From the NCBI RefSeq assembly GCF_000805455.1, contig NZ_JSUS01000032.1, forward strand, positions 496,001-560,000: a stretch of DNA of 64,000 nucleotides, given 5' to 3'. The notes beneath the pieces were generated by a model that had not been told where the DNA came from, ran no database searches, and worked only from the letters and a program-made list of their open reading frames with translations. Shown piece by piece: positions 53,851 to 62,417 of this stretch (the stretch's first letter is position 1; every line of letters starts with the position of its first letter). The translations under genes were made by a program, and so were the position numbers. The DNA comes from Acinetobacter sp. A47 (GTDB lineage Bacteria > Pseudomonadota > Gammaproteobacteria > Pseudomonadales > Moraxellaceae).

Positions 53851-54573
53851 AAGAAACCATCAGTATGTTGTGTTAGAAAACAGCAAAATTATTATTGTTA
53901 TGCTCTAACCAACCATTTCTTATTGTTATGTCATCAGGGTAATGTGTTGTTATGACAGTTCTATGACCAATGCGTGTCCACTATATGGATTTTACCGACA
54001 GACCAGGCGCTATCATCAATTGTCTGATATTACCCGGACCTTGCCTGAATAATTTGACATACATGATTGCCAATAAAACAAGATACATGAGGCCAAGTTG
54101 ACCCATTCGCTTTTTAATATGCCATCAACGGGGGAATACCTGCCCAACAACGCTCCCCTTTTGACGGCAACTAAAATCGGGCTTTGAACCCTCTGCGGGC
54201 AAGGAATGCCCGTGTTTCTGGCCTAGATGCCTGCATGCACATGACTGTTTTCGGTTTGACGAGCACAAGATTAAACTATATACATAAAGGATGACGGATT
54301 TCATAGCATTATAAAAATACAGGGACTATAACCATGCCAGGACTAAGCGGAACGGTCTTGTTGTTACTGCCAGTCGATTTGCTATATCAATGAGTTAGCT
54401 CAATTGTACGTGTGCCTCTATTTCCCCGCTTCACAGCTGCACGCACTTTATTAAACAATGTCTGACAACAGTTTATAGGTCGTGATTTTCCTGTTGGCCC
54501 AGTGGCGTGATTACACGACTTCCTAAGTGTGGTCCATTTTAAAACAACAACATTTTATAACTGGAGAATAAAA
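53851..54573. other. Long gene-free region upstream of alcohol dehydrogenase
   Basis: About 720 bases without a convincing gene on either strand. Besides the TTGTTATG repeats it holds a CGGGCA/TGCCCG hairpin at 54196-54212 and several weak palindromes. It should include the promoter of the dehydrogenase gene and may contain remnants of lost sequence. Confidence 0.45.
53892..53954 (+). repeat. Three TTGTTATG direct repeats
   Basis: TTGTTATG occurs at 53895-53902, 53923-53930 and 53947-53954, the first two within an 11-base identical unit. The set lies in a gene-free AT-rich stretch. Possible protein-binding repeats; may be chance. Confidence 0.25.
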
Positions 54574-55737
54574 ATGTCCTGCTCAATTCATCTTCCACGG
54601 ATCATGGAAATCGGGAAAAATGCCAGAGCCAAACTTCCTGCCATTCTGGAAAGCCTGGGCGCCCGCTATCCATTAATTATCACCGACAAGATGATGGTCT
54701 CACTGGGCTATATCAAGGAAATTCAAGAGCTGTTGTCAGCCGCCAATATAGCGAGTGACTATTTTGATCAAACCATTCCTGAACCCACATCCGGCTCGAT
54801 TGAGGCAGGTGTTCATCATGTCAAAAGCCATGATTATGATGCCATTATCGCTGTCGGGGGTGGCAGTCCCATAGACAGTGCCAAAGCAATCAGTATTTTG
54901 AGCCGGCATGGGGGTGTTATTGCTGACTATAAATTCCCGCGACAGGTCAATGAAAGTGGCCTTCCGATTATCGCCATCCCGACCACCGCAGGAACAGGAT
55001 CGGAATGTACCCGTTTTACCATCATCACCAATGAGCAGAACAGTGAAAAGATGCTATGCGCCGGATTAGGTTTTTTGCCTGTTGCTGCAATTATCGACTA
55101 TGAGCTCACAATATCGCTGCCACCCCGCACAACTGCAGATACCGGCATTGATGCATTGACCCATGCCATGGAAGCCTATGTCAGCAAGAAAGCAAGCCCG
55201 TATAGCGATGCTCAGGCACTGGCAGCCATGAAGCTGATCGGGCCAAATTTGCAAAAAGCGTATCATCAGCCTGACAATGCATCGGCCCGTGAAAAAATGA
55301 TGCTTGGTTCAACTTTGGCAGGTATTGCCTTTTCCAATGCTTCTGTTGCTCTGGTTCACGGCATGAGCCGGCCAATCGGTGCTTTTTTCCATGTGCCTCA
55401 TGGTCTATCCAATGCCATGCTGTTACCTAGCGTTACCGAGTTTTCGATTCACGCTGCACCGGAACGCTATGCCGAGTGTGCCAAAGCAATTGGTTGCGCC
55501 CATCCGGATGATACAACCGAATGTGCAAATCAGAAACTTGTCCAAACCCTGATTGCATTGAATCAGGATCTGAAAGTCCCCACCCTGGCCGAGTTTGGTG
55601 TAGATAAACAATATTTTGATGAAGTGGTACAGATCATGGCTGAGCAGGCGCTTGCTTCTGGTTCTCCTGCCAATAACCCGATTGTCCCGAGCCGTGAGCA
55701 AATTATTCAGCTGTATCAGAAACTCTGGACCGCATAA
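54574..55737 (+). CDS. Iron-containing alcohol dehydrogenase
   Basis: Cytoplasmic group III (iron-dependent) NAD(P) alcohol dehydrogenase of 387 residues. GGGSPIDSAKAI is the nucleotide-binding motif, and TAGTGSECTRFTIIT follows. The metal site is formed by DTGIDALTHAMEAYVS with Asp/His and HGMSRPIGAFFHVPHGLSNAMLLP with two His. Start 54574 has GGAGAA seven bases upstream; the frame extends 15 codons further without a ribosome site. Monocistronic; substrate unknown, with short-chain alcohols or diols typical. Confidence 0.92.
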   Translation: MSCSIHLPRIMEIGKNARAKLPAILESLGARYPLIITDKMMVSLGYIKEIQELLSAANIASDYFDQTIPEPTSGSIEAGVHHVKSHDYDAIIAVGGGSPIDSAKAISILSRHGGVIADYKFPRQVNESGLPIIAIPTTAGTGSECTRFTIITNEQNSEKMLCAGLGFLPVAAIIDYELTISLPPRTTADTGIDALTHAMEAYVSKKASPYSDAQALAAMKLIGPNLQKAYHQPDNASAREKMMLGSTLAGIAFSNASVALVHGMSRPIGAFFHVPHGLSNAMLLPSVTEFSIHAAPERYAECAKAIGCAHPDDTTECANQKLVQTLIALNQDLKVPTLAEFGVDKQYFDEVVQIMAEQALASGSPANNPIVPSREQIIQLYQKLWTA

Positions 55738-56051
55738 CCGCCTGCTTTGTATCAACAAAGGATGAACTGACTGGAATAAATCTGTCATCTGGGGAGTGGC
55801 ACAATCAATACTGCCTATCAGTCTGGCTAGACGATGTTGGTGCTTTCTTTCGATGCCAGAATGAGATTAAGGTTAAAAAATATACTTAAAACCAATTTAT
55901 TATTATTTAGATTTAAGTTCTTTAGGCATTGTTCACATTCAAAAAGGATATTGAGTAACGTATTACTCAATATCCCGGATTTATTGTTCACTAGCAGTCT
56001 AGGCCAGAAGTTGCCTGATCTTGACCCTAGCTAGACATGATGTGTTGATGA
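55738..56051. other. Convergent intergenic region
   Basis: About 310 bases between convergent genes, AT-rich from 55860. The only feature I see is the strong hairpin at 55946-55975. Confidence 0.5.
55946..55975 (-). terminator. Terminator of the KGG-repeat protein gene
   Basis: GGATATTGAGTAA-cgta-TTACTCAATATCC perfect 13-bp stem; on the minus strand it runs into five T, about 77 bases past the stop. Confidence 0.75.
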
Positions 56052-57308
56052 CTAACTGGTAAAACGCCCGTATTCATCACGTTTTTGATTGCCACGACCA
56101 CGGCCGCCACGGCTGTCATAATCATCATCGTCATCATCACGACGGCTACTGCCTCGGCCACCAGAACGGCCACCACGATCATCATAGTCATCGTCATCAT
56201 CGCGACGGCTGCGGCTCCGACCGCCGGAACGGCTGCCACGGTTGTCATCTTCATCGTCGTCATCGCGACGGCTGCGGCCTCGACCACCGGAACGGCTGCC
56301 ACGATCATCATAATCATCGTCGTCATCGCGACGGCTGCGGCCTCGACCACCGGAACGGCTGCCACGGTTATCATCTTCATCGTCGTCATCACGACGGCTA
56401 CGGCCCCGACCGCCGGAACGGCTGCCACGGTTGTCATCTTCATCGTCGTCATCGCGACGGCTACGACCACGGCCGCCAGAACGGCCACCACGGTTGTCAT
56501 CTTCATCGTCGTCATCGCGACGGCTGCGGCCTCGGCCACCGGAACGGCCACAACGATCATCATAATCATCGTCATCATCACGACGGCTGCGGCCTCGGCC
56601 ACCGGAACGGCTGCCACGGTTATCATCTTCATCGTCATCATCACGACGGCTGCGACCACGGCCGCTAGAGCGGCTACCACGATCGTCATCTTCATCATCG
56701 TCATCACGACGGCTGCGACCACGACCACCTGAGCGGCTACCACGGTTGTCATCTTCATCATCGTCATCACGACGGCTGCGACCACGGCCGCCGGAACGGC
56801 TACCACGATCATCATAATCATCGTCGTCATCATCACGACGGCTACGGCCCCGACCGCCGGAACGGCCACCACGGTTGTCATCTTCGTCGTCATCATCACG
56901 ACGGCTGCGACCACGGCCACCTGAGCGGCTGCCACGATCATCATAATCATCGTCGTCATCATCACGACGGCTGCGACCACGGCCACCAGAGCGGCCACCG
57001 CGATCATCATAATCATCGTCATCATCATAACGACTGCTAGAACGGCGATCATTTTTATGGCTTAAAGAGCCAGCTTCACGCGCTTCTTCAGAAGTAAATT
57101 CGTGGGCATTTCCACGTGAGTGTGCGATACGTCCAGCTTCGCGTGCTTCTTCAGAAGTAAATTCATGAGCATTTCCGCTTGCATGGGCTGCGCGTCCACC
57201 CTTGCTTGCAATTTCCCGTAGTCGATCTGGATCCATGCTCGCAAATCCACGATTTGAGGTACCTGAGTTATTATCTTGATCATCGCGTCTAGAATCTTGA
57301 TTAGCCAT
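56052..57308 (-). CDS. KGG-motif stress protein with D/R/G-rich tandem repeats
   Basis: A 418-residue hydrophilic protein. Residues about 18-82 carry one GFASMD...IASKGGRAAH unit and two NAHEFTSEEAREAG(R/S) units, typical of YciG/GsiB-like general stress proteins that are usually 60-100 residues long. The rest (about 88-405) is about 15 tandem units of 21-22 residues of the form SRRDDDD(E/DY)DD(N)RG(S/G)RSGGRGR, ending in NQKRDEYGRFTS. The long arginine-glycine and aspartate blocks resemble RGG-type disordered RNA-binding tails. The start at 57308 is chosen at MANQDSRRD; the frame continues 20 codons upstream. Likely disordered and stress-related; the repeat tail has no function I can name. 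Confidence 0.85.
   Translation of the reverse strand: MANQDSRRDDQDNNSGTSNRGFASMDPDRLREIASKGGRAAHASGNAHEFTSEEAREAGRIAHSRGNAHEFTSEEAREAGSLSHKNDRRSSSRYDDDDDYDDRGGRSGGRGRSRRDDDDDDYDDRGSRSGGRGRSRRDDDDEDDNRGGRSGGRGRSRRDDDDDDYDDRGSRSGGRGRSRRDDDDEDDNRGSRSGGRGRSRRDDDDEDDDRGSRSSGRGRSRRDDDDEDDNRGSRSGGRGRSRRDDDDDYDDRCGRSGGRGRSRRDDDDEDDNRGGRSGGRGRSRRDDDDEDDNRGSRSGGRGRSRRDDDDEDDNRGSRSGGRGRSRRDDDDDYDDRGSRSGGRGRSRRDDDDEDDNRGSRSGGRSRSRRDDDDDYDDRGGRSGGRGSSRRDDDDDDYDSRGGRGRGNQKRDEYGRFTS
56085..57045 (-). repeat. About 15 tandem 63-66 bp coding repeats
   Basis: Imperfect tandem units encode the Asp/Arg/Gly tail. Units alternate irregularly between EDDN and YDD variants, some with one extra Asp codon, suggesting growth by slippage or unequal recombination. 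The low stop-codon density also keeps other frames open across the block. Confidence 0.9.
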
Positions 57309-57690
57309 AATTATCTCTTCCTCTATTAAAATTATATATACGCCGTTATCAGCGGCTATATTCACCATAAGAGATAAAATGCTTTTTCTCTAACCTCGCT
57401 ATGTTTCAATACTTTTAAATGTTTCCCGATGCTTTTCCCAGAAAAAATATATCAGCCTGTTATTTTAGGAGTTTTTAAATAATACCGTATAAATATAAAG
57501 GTCGTATTTTACGCTTTAAATAACTCGATGAAGAAACCATTAATAAACTCTACAAATAAACATTCATTTACAACAGCCATCTAAAATATTAAGGTTTACA
57601 TAAAAAAATACAAAGCTTATGTTTAAAGTCACAATCAGATTTAAGACATTAAAAATTCTCTGGACTTAAAAGATTGTGAGGAAATATAAA
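57309..57690. other. AT-rich divergent intergenic region
   Basis: About 380 bases between divergent genes, strongly AT-rich; it must hold promoters for the KGG-repeat protein and the gene at 57691. No gene or RNA is seen. Confidence 0.45.
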
Positions 57691-58107
57691 ATGGAGACAA
57701 ATCAGACTGTAGGACTAAAACCGACCTTTATCGCCTTCATCAGTCCTGAGATTTTGCTGGCGCATGTCAATGTCAATCACGATGCCTGGGTAGAGTATGA
57801 ATCAGGCCATTTTTACAAGATCGAAAAAAAAGATATCACACTCCCGTTTCAGCGCTATGTCTATATCACCGATAACAGGGAAAATCTGGAAATAAGCGAG
57901 CAAGAGCAAGCCATTTTAAAGGATTTAGAACCGCACAATAGCGATACTATACCTGGCAAACTCGAAATGGCTGAAAATACAATCCGGGCAATCCTTAATC
58001 TGGATCAAACCACCCCGATTGAGAACTGGACTCAGGATACAGATAATAGAACGCTGGTAGAAGATATTATTGCCAGTCATCACATCAAGATTTTATGGAT
58101 TATCTAG
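57691..58107 (+). CDS. Hypothetical protein, 138 residues
   Basis: Unrecognised soluble acidic protein starting METNQTVGLKPTFIAFISPEIL, without signal peptide or membrane segment. ATG 57691 has AGGA eight bases upstream; an in-frame GTG five codons earlier is less likely. It lies between stress-type genes (KGG protein, SDR), so stress expression is plausible but unproven. Confidence 0.65.
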   Translation: METNQTVGLKPTFIAFISPEILLAHVNVNHDAWVEYESGHFYKIEKKDITLPFQRYVYITDNRENLEISEQEQAILKDLEPHNSDTIPGKLEMAENTIRAILNLDQTTPIENWTQDTDNRTLVEDIIASHHIKILWII

Positions 58108-58260
58108 CCCTGCTATTCTTATGGATAAATTTTATATTTTTTTACCTGCCTCTACTTAAAAAATACAATTTCAACTAATCAAAACATTGTCCTTACCGAA
58201 AATAACATCTTTTTCAAAGATGATTAAAAATAATCTCACGCAAGGATCAAGGACTTTAAA

Positions 58261-59139
58261 ATGAGCAATAATCCAGATCAATATCCAACTGCTGCACCAG
58301 CCCAAGTACAACAACACCAGCCAGGACAGCAAGATGCCATGCATCCTGAGCCTGAAATTATCAAGCCAGCTCATAAAGGCAGCCAAAAACTGCACAACAA
58401 GGTGGCGCTGATTAGTGGTGGAGATAGCGGCATAGGCCGCTCGGTTGCCGTACTGTTTGCACGTGAAGGTGCTGATGTGGCAATTATTTATCTTGAAGAA
58501 CAGGAAGATGCTGAAAAAACTAGACAGCTGGTTGAACAGGAGGGCCAGCATTGCTTATTGATGAAAGCCGATCTCAGTGAGCCTGAGGCCTCAGAAAAAT
58601 GTGTTGAAGAAACCATAAAGGTATTTGGCAATATTCATATTCTGGTCAATAACGCGGGTGTCCAGTTTCAGCAAAAAGATCTTGCCAATATCAGTCCGGA
58701 ACAACTGGAAAAGACCTTTAAAACCAATATCTTTTCCATGTTTTACTTAACCAAGGCGGTTCTTCCTCATTTAAAAGAAGGTGACAGTATTATCAATACC
58801 ACCAGTATTACCAGTTATCACGGTCATGATGAACTCATGGACTATGCCAGTACCAAAGGTGCAATTACCACATTTACCCGTAGTTTATCCAATAATTTAA
58901 TGAAACAGAAAAAAGGGATTCGGGTTAATGGCGTTGCCCCCGGCCCGATCTGGACTCCTCTGATACCCAGCAGTTTTGATGCAGAGACCGTCGCCAAGTT
59001 TGGTCAGGACACGCCTATGGGCAGAATGGGGCAACCGAGTGAAGTGGCTCCGGCCTACCTGTTTCTGGCATCAGATGATGCCAGCTATATCACCGGACAG
59101 GTTATTCATGTCAATGGCGGTGAAATTGTAAATGGCTAA
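58261..59139 (+). CDS. Stress-type short-chain dehydrogenase (YghA/GSP39-like)
   Basis: Cytoplasmic NAD(P)-dependent SDR of 292 residues with the 40-45 residue Pro/Gln-rich N-terminal extension typical of YghA and Bacillus general stress protein 39. Cofactor motif ISGGDSGIGRSVAVLFAREGA (about 51-71), NNAGVQ, and catalytic Ser with YASTKGAI (Tyr-x3-Lys). CAAGGAC precedes the start. A terminator follows. Substrate unknown. Confidence 0.9.
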   Translation: MSNNPDQYPTAAPAQVQQHQPGQQDAMHPEPEIIKPAHKGSQKLHNKVALISGGDSGIGRSVAVLFAREGADVAIIYLEEQEDAEKTRQLVEQEGQHCLLMKADLSEPEASEKCVEETIKVFGNIHILVNNAGVQFQQKDLANISPEQLEKTFKTNIFSMFYLTKAVLPHLKEGDSIINTTSITSYHGHDELMDYASTKGAITTFTRSLSNNLMKQKKGIRVNGVAPGPIWTPLIPSSFDAETVAKFGQDTPMGRMGQPSEVAPAYLFLASDDASYITGQVIHVNGGEIVNG

Positions 59140-59144
59140 GTTGC

Positions 59145-59170
59145 AAAAACCTCCTTTCTGGAGGTTTTTT
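59145..59170 (+). terminator. Rho-independent terminator
   Basis: AAAAACCTCC / GGAGGTTTTT stem-loop just after the SDR stop, followed by T-run. Confidence 0.88.
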
Positions 59171-59192
59171 TAATAACAATAAAGGATGAAAA

Positions 59193-60161
59193 ATGAATCA
59201 ACATTTCAATATGGAGCTGATACAGCAAAGGGCTTTGCTTTATTTGCTCAATTTTTTAGAAAAACGGCATTATCGTTTTACAGTCATTACTCCTCTTAGT
59301 CATCAGCGCATCTTTATGCGTAAAAAAAACCAGCCCACCGAGCTCAGAAGTCTGAAGGATATTTTTGGCTGGAACCTGCCTTTTTATCCGGAAGATCTGG
59401 ATCCGCAGCTTTTTCTGATCTTAAAAAATGCCCACCTGATCCATATCGAGCAGCAACACTGGCTCAGTGCGGTCCGGGTCGCTTCACTGGATGACCAGTT
59501 ATTTATTCATTCCGCTTTTCCAACAGTTGAAACGGATGCCGTTTTCTTTGGGCCAGATACTTACCGTTTTTATTACCATCTTAAACAATATGTGCTGCAC
59601 CATCCCCATCCAGTACAGCGCAGTGTTGAGCTGTGTTGCGGGGCTTCTCCTGTAGCCATTGCAATGTCCAGATTATTGACCGACACGGCCGAAATTTTTA
59701 CTGCCGACATCAATCCTAAAGCCCTGTTCTATAGTCAGGTCAATAAAATGTTTAGCGGCATAGATAACCTTCATCCAACCTATAGCGACCTGTTTTCGGA
59801 TCTGGACGGTCAGTTTGACTTGATTTTTGCCAACCCGCCTTATCTGATGGATGTACATGAACGTCAATACCGGCATGGCGGTCATACACTTGATGGAACT
59901 GAACTGGCTTTTAATATCCTTAAAACAGGTATCAGCAGGCTTCGTCCGCAAGGATCACTGTTTTTATATACCGGCATTGCCATAAGCCATCAGGGTAACC
60001 GCTTTTTAGAAACCGTAGATGAATGGATAAAGAATTATCCAGAATTTAAATACAATTATGTAGAGATTGATCCGGATGTTTTTGGCGAAGAGCTGGATCA
60101 GCCGGCCTACCAGCATATAGAGCGGATTGCCATTGTGCTGGTTACCCTGTTTGCGGCCTGA
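59193..60161 (+). CDS. Class I SAM-dependent methyltransferase, HemK/PrmC-like
   Basis: A 322-residue protein. Residues about 1-130 form a unique N-terminal domain. The methyltransferase core follows, with motif I VELCCGASPVAIAMS (near 148), acidic end of strand two in TADINPKAL, and catalytic IFANPPYLMD (NPPY, near 215), the signature of N6-adenine or N5-glutamine methyltransferases. The NPPY and large N-terminal domain resemble PrmC/PrmB-type enzymes, but the length and N-terminal sequence differ, so the target (protein, DNA or RNA) is open. AAAGGA precedes the start. Confidence 0.8.
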   Translation: MNQHFNMELIQQRALLYLLNFLEKRHYRFTVITPLSHQRIFMRKKNQPTELRSLKDIFGWNLPFYPEDLDPQLFLILKNAHLIHIEQQHWLSAVRVASLDDQLFIHSAFPTVETDAVFFGPDTYRFYYHLKQYVLHHPHPVQRSVELCCGASPVAIAMSRLLTDTAEIFTADINPKALFYSQVNKMFSGIDNLHPTYSDLFSDLDGQFDLIFANPPYLMDVHERQYRHGGHTLDGTELAFNILKTGISRLRPQGSLFLYTGIAISHQGNRFLETVDEWIKNYPEFKYNYVEIDPDVFGEELDQPAYQHIERIAIVLVTLFAA

Positions 60162-60180
60162 GCAATCACCGACCGACATA

Positions 60181-60208
60181 AAAAAAGCTCCTTTAACGGA
60201 GCTTTTTT
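60181..60208. terminator. Bidirectional terminator
   Basis: AAAAAAGCTCC / GGAGCTTTTTT stem-loop between the methyltransferase gene and the convergent katE. Confidence 0.9.
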
Positions 60209-60218
60209 GTATGGCGCA

Positions 60219-62354
60219 TCAGGCCGGTATGGCTTCGGATACTGGTTCTCTAGACCAAATCCGGTGATGACGTATCAGCTGTTTTAATTTATCTGCGACA
60301 TGACGGAAATCGTCCTGTAGCAAGGTTCCTTCATCAGGTATCAGGCCCAATCTGTCCAGCAATTCCGCTTTATCCCCTAAAAATACAATCGGTTTCAGAT
60401 GTTTATAGGCTTCAAGCAGATAATGCTTGGTCACACCATCAGCCAGAACACTCTCCAGATTATCACCATCTGCAATGATGACCGCATCATAAATGATAGA
60501 AGGTTCGGCTTTCTGCATGCCATCTGAAGCGATGACTTCGTCTTTTAACCCCTTGACCGGTGCAAGCATTGGGGTGAGTAAATGTACGATGGCATTTTCC
60601 TGAAGTGACCAGTTAATAATTGTCTGTAACGTTGCGGCATTGACCTTATCGTGGATCAGGACAGCGATTTTGCGCCCCTGGATATCCTCCGGAATAAACG
60701 CCTGCATGGAAAGTTTCTCGGATTTTTCAATACTGGCCTGTTTAAAGTTGGCGGTTAAGTCCGGCACCTCAATGCCCAGATTGTTACCCACCTGTCTGGC
60801 CAGATCGGCATCAATATTCGCCAGAACTTCCTGAACTTCACGCTCACGAATATGCAGGCGTTGAACCTTACTCAGTTCAAAGGTATAGGCATCTACCACA
60901 TGCTTTTGCTCATGTGGCGCCAAGCTTCGATAATACAGGCGGGCTTGCGAGAAATAATCCGAGAAAGACTCGCTACGCTGACGAATCTTATGCCCGTCAA
61001 TGCGTTCCTGATAGCTTTCAAAACCGCCATTTTGTGCAGCTGGCGGGATTTCAACCGGCCAGTTATTGTCTATCGAGTTGGGCTGATAAGCCGCCTGTCC
61101 TTTATGAATTGTATGCTGATGTAGTCCATCACGCTGGTTATTGTGGAATGGACAAACCGGCTTATTTATCGGAATCTGATGGAAGTTTGGCCCGCCTAAA
61201 CGGCTTAATTGCGTATCTGTATACGAAAACAGACGAGCTTGTAACAGCGGATCATTGGTAAAATCTATACCCGGCACAATATGCCCCGGACAAAATGCCA
61301 CCTGCTCAGTTTCGGCAAAAAAATTGTCGACATTACGGTTCAATACAAACTTGCCAATCGGGGTAATCGGTACCAGTTCTTCAGGAATGATTTTGGTCGG
61401 GTCAAGCAGGTCAAAGTCGAAGCTCATCTCATCTTCTTCCTCAACAATCTGTACGCCGAGTTCCCATTCAGGATACAGTCCCTGCTCAATGGCTTCATAC
61501 AGATCACGGCGATGGAAATCCGGATCTTTTCCTGCCAGCTTCTGCGCTTCATCCCAGACCAAGGCACTCAAGCCCTGTTTTGGTGTCCAGTGGAACTTGA
61601 CAAAACGGGCTTTTTCATGGGCATCAATAAAACGGAAGGTATGCACACCAAAGCCCTGAATAGAGCGGAAATTGCGTGGGATGGCACGATCGGACATGGC
61701 CCACATGACCGCATGGGCAGATTCAGGAACCAGCGAGACAAAATCCCAGAAAGTATCATGGGCGGTCGCGCCAGTCGGAATTTCGGTATGCGGTTCAGGT
61801 TTCACGGCATGCACAAAATCCGGAAACTTGATCCCGTCCTGAACAAAAAAGACCGGAGCATTATTGCCGACCAGATCAAAATTACCCTCGTGCGTATAAA
61901 ACTTGATGGCAAAACCACGAATATCACGTACCGTGTCGGCAGAACCACGCGGGCCCTGGACTGTCGAAAAACGTACAAAAATAGGCGTCTGGATCGTTGG
62001 ATCAGTTAAAAAACCTGCTTTTGTAAAACGTTCATTGCCTTCATATGCCTGAAAATAGCCGTGTGCCCCTACACCACGAGCGTGAACAATTCGCTCCGGA
62101 ATACGTTCATGGTCAAAGTGAGTAATTTTCTCACGTAAGATAAAATCCTCGATTAGGGTTGAACCACGCACACCAGCCTTCAGGCTGTTCTGGTTATCCG
62201 AAATCTTTACCCCTTGATTGGTGGTCAATGCTTCATTGGTGGCATCACTTCTGACTTGGTCGAGCTGTCTGGTCTTTTCAGTCGTATTACTTTTATCTGG
62301 TGTATTGCCAGCTACAGCACTTTGAGTATTGTTATCTTTGATATCGTCATTCAT
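60219..62354 (-). CDS. katE: Large-subunit monofunctional catalase HPII
   Basis: Cytoplasmic haem catalase of 711 residues dismutating hydrogen peroxide. The active-site His is in RIPERIVHARGVGAHGYF and the proximal haem Tyr in RLFSYTDTQLSRLGGPNF. A C-terminal flavodoxin/DJ-1-like domain (about 560-700, KIAVLIHDKVNAATLQ) marks the large-subunit HPII type. The N-terminal 60 residues are disordered and Asn/Thr-rich as in E. coli KatE. It follows the diiron-type gene by about 60 bases on the same strand and may be co-transcribed, with expression likely stationary-phase or stress linked. Confidence 0.96.
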   Translation of the reverse strand: MNDDIKDNNTQSAVAGNTPDKSNTTEKTRQLDQVRSDATNEALTTNQGVKISDNQNSLKAGVRGSTLIEDFILREKITHFDHERIPERIVHARGVGAHGYFQAYEGNERFTKAGFLTDPTIQTPIFVRFSTVQGPRGSADTVRDIRGFAIKFYTHEGNFDLVGNNAPVFFVQDGIKFPDFVHAVKPEPHTEIPTGATAHDTFWDFVSLVPESAHAVMWAMSDRAIPRNFRSIQGFGVHTFRFIDAHEKARFVKFHWTPKQGLSALVWDEAQKLAGKDPDFHRRDLYEAIEQGLYPEWELGVQIVEEEDEMSFDFDLLDPTKIIPEELVPITPIGKFVLNRNVDNFFAETEQVAFCPGHIVPGIDFTNDPLLQARLFSYTDTQLSRLGGPNFHQIPINKPVCPFHNNQRDGLHQHTIHKGQAAYQPNSIDNNWPVEIPPAAQNGGFESYQERIDGHKIRQRSESFSDYFSQARLYYRSLAPHEQKHVVDAYTFELSKVQRLHIREREVQEVLANIDADLARQVGNNLGIEVPDLTANFKQASIEKSEKLSMQAFIPEDIQGRKIAVLIHDKVNAATLQTIINWSLQENAIVHLLTPMLAPVKGLKDEVIASDGMQKAEPSIIYDAVIIADGDNLESVLADGVTKHYLLEAYKHLKPIVFLGDKAELLDRLGLIPDEGTLLQDDFRHVADKLKQLIRHHRIWSREPVSEAIPA

Positions 62355-62417
62355 TGGGCTACCCTGTTTATTGTTGGCTAAAAAATGATTAGATGTTTCT
62401 TGATTATTGTTCCTTAT

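Noticed and set aside
56085..56732. 215-codon plus-strand frame rich in Ile/Thr/Ala across the same repeats
   Set aside because: Antisense shadow of the tandem repeats with no homology signature or ribosome site.
56027..57052. 341-codon minus-strand frame of Val/Ala/Met/Thr repeats overlapping the KGG-repeat gene
   Set aside because: It is the shifted reading of the Asp/Arg/Gly repeat DNA, which lacks stop codons. The KGG frame has a recognisable domain and stress motif; this frame has none.
61281..62009. 242-codon plus-strand frame inside katE
   Set aside because: Antisense to a fully conserved catalase coding region; no family motifs.
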